This document shows, one piece after another, positions 48,371-57,603 of a DNA stretch of 64,000 bases. Source of the DNA: an uncultured Fibrobacter sp. (lineage in GTDB: Bacteria > Fibrobacterota > Fibrobacteria > Fibrobacterales > Fibrobacteraceae); NCBI GenBank assembly GCA_946413655.1, contig CAMKLO010000001.1:1-64000 (forward strand), in the 5' to 3' direction. Below the pieces are notes generated by a model. That model did no database searches and was not told the origin of the DNA. It saw nothing but the letters and a program-made list of their open reading frames with translations. Made by a program: the position numbers and the translations under genes. Position 1 is the stretch's first letter, and every line of letters begins with the position of its first letter.

Positions 48371-49477
48371 ATGCGTAAAATGGAGGTATTTGTGGTCGAA
48401 CCGCGTCCAGAACTTTCAAAACTTTCCGATTACGTCCCTGGCAAGTCCATCGACGAGATTCGTGAACGTTATGGTCTTAAAAATGTTGTAAAGCTTGCGT
48501 CTAACGAAAACCCGTTGGGTGCTTCCCCGAAGGCGGTGGAAGCGTTCCACGAAATTGCAAATTCGTTGCACTTGTACCCGCGCGGCGATGCCCCGAAGCT
48601 AATTGATGCCATTGCAAAGATGTATGGCGTGCAGACGAACCAGATTGTGATTGGCAACGGTTCCGATGAAATTATCGACATGGTGGGCAAGGCTTTTATC
48701 CGTCAAGGCGACAACTGCGTGGGCATTACGCCGACGTTCTCCGTCTATAAATTTACGACGCTTTCGAACGGAGCCGATTTTATTGGCGTGGGCGAAGGTG
48801 AAGAAAAGACTTCGCTGGATAAGCTTGTGGCTGCCGTCAACGACAAGACCCGTGTGGCTTTCATTTGCAACCCGAACAACCCGACCGGACACTATTACAC
48901 CGAAGCGGAAATCCGCAGCTTCCTTGCGAAGGTGCCGTCGAACGTTCTTGTGTTCTTGGACGAAGCTTACGCTGAATTTGCAACGGCCGCCGATTATCCG
49001 AAGATGGCTCCGCTGCTTTCGGAATACCCGAACTTGTTCCTGAACCGTACATTCAGCAAGATTTACGGCTTGGCTGGGCTCCGCGTGGGTTATGCGATGG
49101 CAAGCGTTGAAGTTGTCCGTGCGATGTGGAAAATCAAGCCGCCGTTTGACGTGAACCAGGCTGCTCAGGTGGCCGCTGTGGCTGCTCTTTCTGATACCGA
49201 TCACGTCGAAACGACCCGCAAGAACAACGCTGTTGGCTTTGAATACTTGAACTGCGAACTAGGTGCGCTTGGCTTTAAGGTGCTCCCGACGCAGGCAAAC
49301 TTTATCTGCGTACGCATCGGTGAACGTGCCAAGGAACTTGTTTCGTTCTTGGAACAGAACGGTATGATCGTCCGTGGCCTCACGAGCTTTGGCATGCCGG
49401 AACACATCCGCATCACGGTCGGCAAGCCCGAAGAAAACGAACTCCTCGTTTCGCTTGTCAAGAAGTGGGTCGGCTAG
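48371..49477 (+). CDS. hisC: Histidinol-phosphate aminotransferase
   Basis: LASNENPLGASPKAVEAF, GNGSDEIIDMVGKAFI, FICNPNNPTGHYY, VFLDEAYAEFA, RTFSKIYGLAGLRVGYAMA. Confidence 0.96.
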   Translation: MRKMEVFVVEPRPELSKLSDYVPGKSIDEIRERYGLKNVVKLASNENPLGASPKAVEAFHEIANSLHLYPRGDAPKLIDAIAKMYGVQTNQIVIGNGSDEIIDMVGKAFIRQGDNCVGITPTFSVYKFTTLSNGADFIGVGEGEEKTSLDKLVAAVNDKTRVAFICNPNNPTGHYYTEAEIRSFLAKVPSNVLVFLDEAYAEFATAADYPKMAPLLSEYPNLFLNRTFSKIYGLAGLRVGYAMASVEVVRAMWKIKPPFDVNQAAQVAAVAALSDTDHVETTRKNNAVGFEYLNCELGALGFKVLPTQANFICVRIGERAKELVSFLEQNGMIVRGLTSFGMPEHIRITVGKPEENELLVSLVKKWVG

Positions 49478-49486
49478 GAGTTTGCT

Positions 49487-50323
49487 ATGGAAAATCGCGA
49501 AATTGCAAAGGCCGGTGTCGCTCCCGAGGATCTGGAACTCCTGAAGATTGCGCTCAAGACGGCGGAACTTGCCGAAGAGAACATCCTCAAGTTTTACCAG
49601 AACGATGTGGGCGTCGAATGGAAGGCGGATAAGACTCCCGTGACGATTGCGGACAAGGGGACGGAAGAACTGGCTCGCAAATTCTGGGCGAAGGAAACGC
49701 CCGGCTTTGGCGTCATTGGCGAAGAATTCGGCATTGAAAGCCCGGATGCAGAATACCAGTGGGTGATTGACCCGATTGACGGAACTAAATCGTTTATTCA
49801 CGGAGTGCCTTTGTTCGGAACGCTCATTGGGCTGTGGCATAAAAATGTTCCGATTGCGAGCGTGATTCGCTTGCCGGCGATGAAGAGTGCCGTGTGGGCG
49901 GTGAATGGCGGCGGTGCTTTTTTGGACGGTCGCGAAGTTCGCGCTTCGAAGGTGTCGCAGTTGAGCGATGCTCTCGTGCTTTCGGGAACGGTCAACACGA
50001 TGGAAGACAAGGGCTTTGGCGAAGGCTTTACGAAGCTCCGTCACAGTGCCCGCTTGCATCGCGGCTGGGGTGATTGCTACGGCTATTACCTTGTGGCCGC
50101 AGGCCGTGCCGAAATCATGGTGGATCCGGTCGTATCGATGTGGGACATTGCTCCGTTCCCGCTCTTGATGAAGGAAGCGGGCGGCAAGTTCAGCACCATT
50201 GATGGCAAGACTGAGCTCTTTGATGCCAACGGCAAGCCCACGGCTCCGATTTACGAAGGCTTCACGAGCATCGCGACGAACGGGCTGTTGCACAATGCTG
50301 CACTTGATTGCTTGAAGAAGTAA
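49487..50323 (+). CDS. Inositol monophosphatase-family protein, probable histidinol-phosphatase (HisN type)
   Basis: GVIGEEFGIESPDAEYQWVIDPIDGTKSFIHGVPLFGTLIGL, MWDIAPFPLLMKEAGG; adjacent to hisC. Confidence 0.88.
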   Translation: MENREIAKAGVAPEDLELLKIALKTAELAEENILKFYQNDVGVEWKADKTPVTIADKGTEELARKFWAKETPGFGVIGEEFGIESPDAEYQWVIDPIDGTKSFIHGVPLFGTLIGLWHKNVPIASVIRLPAMKSAVWAVNGGGAFLDGREVRASKVSQLSDALVLSGTVNTMEDKGFGEGFTKLRHSARLHRGWGDCYGYYLVAAGRAEIMVDPVVSMWDIAPFPLLMKEAGGKFSTIDGKTELFDANGKPTAPIYEGFTSIATNGLLHNAALDCLKK

Positions 50324-50359
50324 GATTTCTCGCATACAAAGTAGTTTTTAATAAATTGT

Positions 50360-51004
50360 ATGAAAAGAATCCTTATAGGCTTGCTAGTTCTTGTTCTTTG
50401 CTGTAATGGTATGGGCGAAGAACCGGTCAAAGAAAGCTATTTGCCCTATGGAATGACTTTTCATGCTTCTTATGTGTATCCGACTACTGCGGAAATATCT
50501 CTGTTTGATATTCGATCAGGGACTGAAACGGACGCTTTTCATGTAGGCAATTTATTTGATGTCTATTTTGGATTTGATCCGCTTCATATTAGTATTGATC
50601 CTGATAAAGTTTCTGATGAGGCTCTATTTTCTTTGGGTGGAGCTTTAGTGATGGGCTTGATTGTAGGGGCGTTTGATGGACATGCTCCTTCAAATAAGGT
50701 TTTAGAAGTGTTAGGCTATATACTTCTAGGAGTCCCTGTATATGCTTGGTGCGGAAACCTTTATATACCTTTAGTTCCTAAATCATGGTTGGGATTGACG
50801 GATCAAAGTCATATTATCACTCATGTTATTTATGAACGAGGATTTCATCTGCGCAGTTTTACATACGTGAATGATATTGGTTTGCGGTGGTCCCCAATGC
50901 GAACAGTTTATTTTGAAGCCGGCGTTCGTTTGGAGAAAAATTTTGCAGATGATTTTAAGAGCAAATTTTTCTTCCAGATAGGGGGAGCTGGAACAAGTAA
51001 ATAG
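50360..51004 (+). CDS. Hypothetical exported protein
   Basis: Signal peptide-like N-terminus MKRILIGLLVLVLCCNGMG; coding-like. Confidence 0.55.
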   Translation: MKRILIGLLVLVLCCNGMGEEPVKESYLPYGMTFHASYVYPTTAEISLFDIRSGTETDAFHVGNLFDVYFGFDPLHISIDPDKVSDEALFSLGGALVMGLIVGAFDGHAPSNKVLEVLGYILLGVPVYAWCGNLYIPLVPKSWLGLTDQSHIITHVIYERGFHLRSFTYVNDIGLRWSPMRTVYFEAGVRLEKNFADDFKSKFFFQIGGAGTSK

Positions 51005-51052
51005 CTTATCTTTCTAAGATTAGTCCCTATAACCTAACTCTTAAACACTAAA

Positions 51053-51226
51053 CTTTACTGGATCCTATCGGTCTCCCGGCTCGGTGGTTCGACAGGCTCA
51101 CCAACCTTAATTCGGGGCTAAAGACATTAATGGCTTCGCATTTGAATAAGGCTCCCTCCAGGATGACATCACTAAGTTCTATCAACTGACTTTACTGGAT
51201 CCTTCCACCTTCGGTGTCAGGATGAC
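51053..51226. repeat. Family C intergenic element, inverted relative to 30615..30760
   Basis: 51075..51126 is the exact reverse complement of 30651..30702 (52 nt); ends ccaggatgac and gtcaggatgac. Confidence 0.75.
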
Positions 51227-51278
51227 GTTTTGCTAGTAACTAGTATCTAGTAACTAGTAACTGCGGCGAAGCCGCAAT

Positions 51279-53681
51279 TTACCACATCGTTGTATAGCTT
51301 ACTGAATCTGGGGCGAACGTGAATGTTATCGTCCCTTTTTTTGCGGTGTTGATGTAGGGGATGTTTAGCGAATCGAGGCGGTCGGTGACTTGCTTGTGCG
51401 GGTGGCGGAACCTGTTCTTGCGACCGCTCGGGATGATGGCGTACGTGGGGGAGACTGCGTTCAAGAACGGTACGCTGCTGGATGTTTTGGAACCGTGATG
51501 TCCGAGTTTCAGCACGTCGCTTTTCAGATAAGCGTCTGTTTTCATGATTTCTTTTTCGCCTTTGACAGTGAGGTCTCCGGTGAGAACGGCGGAATGCCCG
51601 AACCCTTTGAGTCGAAGCGTGATGCTCCCTTCGTTGGCTTCGACGCAAACGTCGTTTCTCGGGTGGATGGTGCGCATTTCGAAGAAATTTTCTTTCCATA
51701 GGATGCCGCGATGGATTTTGCGGATGGGGATGTTCCGCTTGCGGGCTTCGCTGAGAATTTGTTGCCAATCGGGTTTGCTTTCGTTCATGGAGCAATCGCT
51801 TGTCCAAAGTTCCTTGACGGGGAACATTTTCAAAATAGATTTGGCACCGCCGAAATGGTCCTTGTCGGGGTGCGTGATGATGAGTGCGTCGAGTTCGCTT
51901 ACGCCAATGTGGTGCAAGAACGGAACGATGATATCTTTACCGGAATCTTGGCGGCTGTTGTCGCCTGCATCGATGAGAAAATGTCTGCCGGATGGCGTCT
52001 TGACGAGGTGGCTGTCGCCTTGCCCGACATCAATGGTTGTGAGCGTCCACGACGGGTGCAACACTTCGCGATAGCTTTCAAATGCGAATAAAACGGCGAC
52101 GGTTAAAATGCATAAAAACGCGTATTTGCGGGCGATGTAATTCTTGTAGCAAACGGGCAAAAGCAGAATCAAGATTCCGAGCGCAAGCAGTACCGCAGGC
52201 GAGAACGGTCCGATGGTCATCGAGGCGGCGGCAGAGTCCGAGAGTATTCGCGTCAAAAGCGAGGCGAGCCGTAAAAAGAATCTCGCGGCAGCGCAGAACG
52301 TTCCACAGATAAAGTCAAATGGCGAAAGTTGCGCAAAAAGACCTGCCTGCATGCCGAGCGAAATCGCAGGTACGATGATGATGTTTCCGAACCAGGCGAA
52401 CGGCGAAAGCGTCTTGAAGTGATGAATCAAAAAAGGTGCTGTAGCAAGCGTTGCGCAAAGCGTAACATAAGTCGGATCGACAGCGAACGCTTGAATCTTT
52501 TGCCAAAGCTTATTTTGTTTAAAACGGTCGGGCAACAGCTTTGTCGGGTTGTGCGGCGTTCCGATGATGATGCCTGCGGTGGCGGCAAACGAAAGCTGGA
52601 ATCCCGGATTCCAGATGACGCTTGGCTCCGGCAATATGATGAGGAGCAGCGCAACGCCCAAGCTATTGAGCGTATTGGCGGGTTTCCCGAACAAAGTGCC
52701 GATTTGCGGGATGGCGAACATCATGACCGCACGGCGCACGGCTGGCGAACCGCCCGTAACGGGAACGTAAATCGCAAGGAGTGTCACGGCGATGATGATA
52801 ACGATTTTATGGGGAAGTCCGGTCGCTTTCAAGAAAATCATGAGCATTCCGGCGAGCAAAACCACATGAAAACCGCTGATTGCAAGCACGTGCACAAGCC
52901 CTGACCGCTGGAAATCGCTACGCAGCACTTCTGGAATGCCCGAGCGGTCGCCCGCCAAGAGTCCCATCAAAAGTCCTGTCTCTGCGGGGTCGAGAAACTT
53001 CGCAAATCGCCGTTGCAAAAATTGCCTGAAGTGAAAAAAGCTCCGTTCGAACGTCCAATCGCCGCTGTAAGCGGTCCAGCGTTTGAACTTGCCGTAGGCG
53101 GCAAGTCCCTGCGAATTTAGCCAGTTTTGCGTGTCAAAAGCACCGGGAACGCTTGGCGGCGTCACCGGGTACCACGAGGCGTCGAAGCAGATGGAATCGC
53201 CTGGCAGGGGGAGGTTCGGCAGGTTCCGCTTTTCGGTCAGTCGCACCTTGTAATGAGCCTTGCGCGCATTTCCTGGCGCATTTCCGATAGCGGTCTTCTC
53301 GGCATCACGCGAAACGTTGATGATAAACGCTGTTCCTTTGGGGCGGGGGAGCCGCGTTTCTATTATCCCGCAGCCGGAATTGCTGACAATCTCCGTTTGG
53401 CCAACAGCTTGGCTATCCATGGGTTGCCACCCCCCCAATATTCCTTCGTGAACGACAATTCCCGTAGCCATAGTGACGAAAATCACCCATTGAAGGTGTC
53501 GCCTAAAAAAATGTGTGAGCAAAAACACCCCTCCGAGCAAGAATATGGCGAATTTGTGTTCTTCGAGGGCGGCAATCGTTGCTGTGAGGGCTAGTGCGCT
53601 TACGAGAGCTGGTTTTCCATCAAGCGGTGCGATAAGGTTTTTTGATGCTATAATTATTTTTTCTTTAATATTTTTCTTCAT
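51279..53681 (-). CDS. comEC: ComEC/Rec2-family DNA internalization protein, start corrected from 54041
   Basis: Competence domain: LLMGLLAGDRSGIPEVLRSDFQRSGLVHVLAISGFHVVLLAGML; C-terminal metallo-beta-lactamase-like TIDVGQGDSHLVKTPSGRHFLIDAG, ITHPDKDHFGG, LKLGHHGSKTSSS. Confidence 0.93.
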   Translation of the reverse strand: MKKNIKEKIIIASKNLIAPLDGKPALVSALALTATIAALEEHKFAIFLLGGVFLLTHFFRRHLQWVIFVTMATGIVVHEGILGGWQPMDSQAVGQTEIVSNSGCGIIETRLPRPKGTAFIINVSRDAEKTAIGNAPGNARKAHYKVRLTEKRNLPNLPLPGDSICFDASWYPVTPPSVPGAFDTQNWLNSQGLAAYGKFKRWTAYSGDWTFERSFFHFRQFLQRRFAKFLDPAETGLLMGLLAGDRSGIPEVLRSDFQRSGLVHVLAISGFHVVLLAGMLMIFLKATGLPHKIVIIIAVTLLAIYVPVTGGSPAVRRAVMMFAIPQIGTLFGKPANTLNSLGVALLLIILPEPSVIWNPGFQLSFAATAGIIIGTPHNPTKLLPDRFKQNKLWQKIQAFAVDPTYVTLCATLATAPFLIHHFKTLSPFAWFGNIIIVPAISLGMQAGLFAQLSPFDFICGTFCAAARFFLRLASLLTRILSDSAAASMTIGPFSPAVLLALGILILLLPVCYKNYIARKYAFLCILTVAVLFAFESYREVLHPSWTLTTIDVGQGDSHLVKTPSGRHFLIDAGDNSRQDSGKDIIVPFLHHIGVSELDALIITHPDKDHFGGAKSILKMFPVKELWTSDCSMNESKPDWQQILSEARKRNIPIRKIHRGILWKENFFEMRTIHPRNDVCVEANEGSITLRLKGFGHSAVLTGDLTVKGEKEIMKTDAYLKSDVLKLGHHGSKTSSSVPFLNAVSPTYAIIPSGRKNRFRHPHKQVTDRLDSLNIPYINTAKKGTITFTFAPDSVSYTTMW

Positions 53682-53756
53682 TTTCTCAATTCTTTTGTAT
53701 TTTATGTGAGTCTCTATTTTATACACGCATTTGAGGAGTGTTTTGGTCGGTGTTTT

Positions 53757-55085
53757 ATGAAAAAATTTTGTAAAAAGTGGATGTGGGTTTATTGTATTAT
53801 GCTTTTTTGGGGGGCATGCCTTTTGACGGCGTGTTCTGAATTGGTCGATGCCGATAGTGAAAGAATCCTTCCTCCCGACCCGGAAAGAGTGGTTGTTCAC
53901 AAAATTTTTCCGAACGATATGGCAAAAAACGATTCGGTGGCGGTTAATTTGGCTCGCGGAATAATGCTGGTTGTACATCCCAAAGCATCGTATCAACTTT
54001 CTTTTGAAGTCGATTCGACGCAGCCGGTTCCAGAATTGCAACTGTTCCGCACGTTCCCCATCGAAGGAGAAACGAATCGCGTGGGATATACAAAGGTGCG
54101 TACTTTGTCACCTCAAGTTGTTGGAAATCGTTATGTGTATTCTTTTGTTTGTCAAGAGAATAAAATGTCGATATGGTTTACTACGCTAGGTGTTGATGGA
54201 AATTATTATGAAGGGAAGGTGAAAGATATCCATTTTACCGGGACCGGAATTTACAATGATCATTTCTCTATTAATTTGATTGCTGTCGGTTCCTTAAGAA
54301 AAACGGAAGATGGCATGGGTATAGACCAATTGTCCCGTAAAATGTTGGATGTATTTCGTGAAAAGTTTTATGGCGTGACGATTGATACGATTTACGTGCG
54401 CTATGCTCATGAACATCCGACTTTGGGCAGTAAATATCCTCAGGATAAGCCATGGGTGGCTGGAGCCAGTTCGAAAGATTATTTTGTCAGTGAACTTGCT
54501 GGTTGGCCAGAAGATGGTCTTCGCAATGCACTGAGTATTATTTTGGTTCATGGTATCAACGAAGACGATATTATGGGATTTTCTCATTTGTTTCCGGGGA
54601 TCCTCGGTGCAGGCAAGGAAGTGTCTGTTGTTATTGGCGAAAACGTTAGGAGGTCGTCTGGCGAAATGGAACAGCTGTCTTCGAAAAGTATTGTCATGAC
54701 GGCTGTTCACGAGACGGGTCACTTCTTTGGATTGCGCCATACTTCGACAACAAGGCGGGATCTGAGTCAGGTTGCGATGTTGGATGAAGGAGAGTCTGCT
54801 CCAGTGGGCGATTTATCCAATGTGGAAGACGGCTTGACGGATACGCCGTTTTGTAGATACGTGCTGGAAAGTGGGCTTTATCGGCAGGCGGGGGAACAAG
54901 AATTTGCTCGTAGCGATATCTTTTTCTTGAACAGTCCGAAATACTTGGCGAAATCGAAGCTTTATGAATGCCCTGATTTGGAAAATATTATGTTTCCTGT
55001 GACGGTCAATGAAGACATAAATGTTTCGTTTTCGAAACAGCAGATGGAGCTGGTTCGCTCGTCGTTAATGATTATCCCGCATTAA
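53757..55085 (+). CDS. Lipoprotein with metzincin-type protease signature, start corrected from 53706
   Basis: Lipobox ACLLTAC; HETGHFFGLRHTS (HExGHxxGLxH) zinc motif. Confidence 0.8.
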   Translation: MKKFCKKWMWVYCIMLFWGACLLTACSELVDADSERILPPDPERVVVHKIFPNDMAKNDSVAVNLARGIMLVVHPKASYQLSFEVDSTQPVPELQLFRTFPIEGETNRVGYTKVRTLSPQVVGNRYVYSFVCQENKMSIWFTTLGVDGNYYEGKVKDIHFTGTGIYNDHFSINLIAVGSLRKTEDGMGIDQLSRKMLDVFREKFYGVTIDTIYVRYAHEHPTLGSKYPQDKPWVAGASSKDYFVSELAGWPEDGLRNALSIILVHGINEDDIMGFSHLFPGILGAGKEVSVVIGENVRRSSGEMEQLSSKSIVMTAVHETGHFFGLRHTSTTRRDLSQVAMLDEGESAPVGDLSNVEDGLTDTPFCRYVLESGLYRQAGEQEFARSDIFFLNSPKYLAKSKLYECPDLENIMFPVTVNEDINVSFSKQQMELVRSSLMIIPH

Positions 55086-55088
55086 AAA

Positions 55089-55619
55089 ATGAAAGCTTCT
55101 CAATTTTCTGAAAATGCGCAACTGATTGCGTTTGTGCTGCAAAAGGGTTCTGAATGGAATCTCGAAGTGATTGAACTTCTTGAAAAGACGTGGGGACCGC
55201 TTCGCCACAAGGGGCGGCTCTTTGCGTTTGATAAGACGGATTACTATAAGCCTGAAATGGGTGATAATTTGTATCGCGGTGTTGTTTCTTTTGAGAAGGA
55301 AATTCCGCCCGAGACGATTGCTGAAGAGAAAGAACGCAGTAATGCTTTGGAATTGACGACTGCATCGGCATCGGCTCCGGAATTACGCCACGTGAATATA
55401 GACATTGGCTATATGGATATGGACAAAGTTGTGCTGCCGAGCTATAAGCGTGGGCCGTTCAAGCTTTATGCTGGAAAAGGCGTGTGGCTTGACATGCTTT
55501 TGACGTATGCGAAAGGCGTTTTCCATCCGACATCGTGGGCGTTCGATGACTTTGTAAGGAATCCCTACCAGCATGACTTACAACTGATTCGCGAAAAATT
55601 CAAGAAAGCGCGCAAGTAG
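55089..55619 (+). CDS. DUF4416-family protein
   Basis: GPLRHKGRLFAFDKTDYYKPEMG, NIDIGYMDMDKVVLPSYKRGPFKLYAGKGVWLDMLLTYAKGVFHPTSWAFDDF. Confidence 0.82.
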   Translation: MKASQFSENAQLIAFVLQKGSEWNLEVIELLEKTWGPLRHKGRLFAFDKTDYYKPEMGDNLYRGVVSFEKEIPPETIAEEKERSNALELTTASASAPELRHVNIDIGYMDMDKVVLPSYKRGPFKLYAGKGVWLDMLLTYAKGVFHPTSWAFDDFVRNPYQHDLQLIREKFKKARK

Positions 55620-55640
55620 TTTTGTCCAGACTGAATTTTG

Positions 55641-55670
55641 AGCATCTTCGAAGACGAGGGTGCTTTTTTT
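55641..55670 (+). terminator. Terminator after the DUF4416 gene
   Basis: agcatcttcgaagacgagggtgctttttttt hairpin (with wobble pairs) plus T-tract. Confidence 0.65.
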
Positions 55671-55806
55671 GTATATGCAACAGAGTGTAGTATATGTAAA
55701 ATTTTTATGGACAAAATTATAAAAAATGGCTAAATTTTGATAAAAACTTTAACTTTGTAGCATAAATCACTTGACTTTTTTAAGAAATACAAGTATATTT
55801 TGGGGT

Positions 55807-56640
55807 ATGAACCCGATTGTCGAATATTCCGATTTCCGCAAGTACATGCGAGACTTCTACGAAGACCGCAAACTGCGCTCTGCGTTCTCTTGGCGTGAGT
55901 TCTCCAAGAATGCGGGCTTCTCTTCGCCTTCGTATATGAAAGTCGTATGCGACGGGAAAAGCAAACTGAGCCGTATCGGTGTGGAACGCACTGGTGCTGC
56001 GATGGGGCTTTCGGGCTTTGAGATGGATTACTTCAGGGCGATGGTCCAGTTCGGCCAGGCCGAAACTGAAGAAAAGAAAACTGAAGCCTACAAAAAAATG
56101 ATTGCCATTGCTAAGACGTACAAGGTGCGTACGTTGGAAGGCGAGTTGTTCCAGTATTATGATACGTGGCGTAATCCCGTGCTTAGGGAACTCGCGCCGA
56201 TCATGCCGGGGGCGACTCCTGGCGAAATGGCGAAGATGTGCTATCCGGAGATTTCTGCGGCTGAGGTGCGCGACTCTCTCGACTTCCTCACGAAATCGGG
56301 GCTCCTGAAAAAAGTGGACGGAAATTTCGAGCAGTCCGAAACGTCGGTGAAAGGAACCACGGATGCAACAAGGCTTGCCCTGAGAGGGATGCATCGCGAA
56401 ATGTCCAAATTAGCGACGCCCGCCTTGGATCTTCCGAAAGAAGTTCGTAATTTTAGTGGTGTTACCATGGGGCTCTCACGTGAGTCTTACCGCAAAATTG
56501 AAGGTGTGTTGGACGAATGCCGCCGACAGATTATCGATATTGCGGCCGAAGAAAAAAATATTGAACAGGTTTACCGATTGAATTTGCAGCTTTTCCCGCT
56601 TACCAAGAACGTCAAGGAGGGCAACGATGAACAAGTTTAA
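55807..56640 (+). CDS. TIGR02147-family protein (second copy), start corrected from 55771
   Basis: MNPIVEYSDFRKYMRDFYEDRKLRSAFSWREFSKNAGFSSPSYMKVVCDGKSKLSRIGVERTGAAMGLSGFEMDYFRAMVQF; LNLQLFPLTK near C-terminus. Confidence 0.88.
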   Translation: MNPIVEYSDFRKYMRDFYEDRKLRSAFSWREFSKNAGFSSPSYMKVVCDGKSKLSRIGVERTGAAMGLSGFEMDYFRAMVQFGQAETEEKKTEAYKKMIAIAKTYKVRTLEGELFQYYDTWRNPVLRELAPIMPGATPGEMAKMCYPEISAAEVRDSLDFLTKSGLLKKVDGNFEQSETSVKGTTDATRLALRGMHREMSKLATPALDLPKEVRNFSGVTMGLSRESYRKIEGVLDECRRQIIDIAAEEKNIEQVYRLNLQLFPLTKNVKEGNDEQV

Positions 56641-57574
56641 GAAAAAAAAGACTATGCCTTTGACTTTGCCTGTAATCCTTTGCATTTGCGCAGCTCTGTT
56701 TGTTGTTGGTTGCGGTGATTCCGGAACGTTTGCAGGTACTTCCGAAGAAGGGAACGAAATGGCGGAAAAAATTCCGTCGAGTTCTTCAGCGGATGAATCG
56801 TCTTCGTCCGGCGGTGACGAAGAATCTTCAAGCAGTTCGCTAAAGTGGTCTAGCGCTGTTTCTTCGTCTTCAAAAGGCGTCGCTTTGAGCAGCAGCGAAG
56901 TTGCCAGTAGCAGTTCGCAGAAGTTGTCGAGCAGTTCGCAAAAAGACAATACGCCAAATTATTCGAGCAGTCTTTCTGACGGTAAAACGCAGACTCCGCC
57001 TATATTCGAGCAAGATCCGAATTCCCGTTCGCTGGATTCATACCTGAAACAGTTTAAACTGGATTCAGCATCGTTCGATGGTGCGGTCTTGTCGGCAAAG
57101 TTTGATGTTTCAGAGAGTGTAAATCCAAGTGATCCGATAACGAATCCGCCTTCGGCATCGGCTACGGAATTTGATGGACCTTGGCCACACAAGTTCGTAA
57201 AGCAGAATATTGCAGCGTTGGAGCAGTTCTTCCCGATGGCTGTCAAGGAATATTCTGACATTGTCAATGCGATAAAGAACGATTCTTTGGATGCAGGTTG
57301 CGGACTTTATATGTTGAATATTTATGGTGATGGAAAAGCGGCTGGATTCGTCTTGGCGGATATCGCGAAAGATACGATTACTGTGTTGGATGTTTCGGCA
57401 GGCCATTGCGAGTCTTCGTCTGGGAAAATGGAACGATTCTTGTTCTATTACTGTGGAGAAATCGATAACCGTCCCGAAATTGTTCACGTACCTGTTGAAA
57501 ATAATTGGTCTGGCAAGTGCCCTGTTTTAGAAACTAGGGATGAATGGATTAAGGAAAGCTCCCGCACGCCATAA
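56627..57574 (+). CDS. Ser-rich lipoprotein overlapping the upstream TIGR02147 gene
   Basis: Lipobox LFVVGC; SD aaggaggg; poly-Ser linker. Confidence 0.8.
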   Translation: MNKFKKKKTMPLTLPVILCICAALFVVGCGDSGTFAGTSEEGNEMAEKIPSSSSADESSSSGGDEESSSSSLKWSSAVSSSSKGVALSSSEVASSSSQKLSSSSQKDNTPNYSSSLSDGKTQTPPIFEQDPNSRSLDSYLKQFKLDSASFDGAVLSAKFDVSESVNPSDPITNPPSASATEFDGPWPHKFVKQNIAALEQFFPMAVKEYSDIVNAIKNDSLDAGCGLYMLNIYGDGKAAGFVLADIAKDTITVLDVSAGHCESSSGKMERFLFYYCGEIDNRPEIVHVPVENNWSGKCPVLETRDEWIKESSRTP

Positions 57575-57603
57575 AAGAATTTAAAAATTAAGGAGAAGTC
57601 ATC

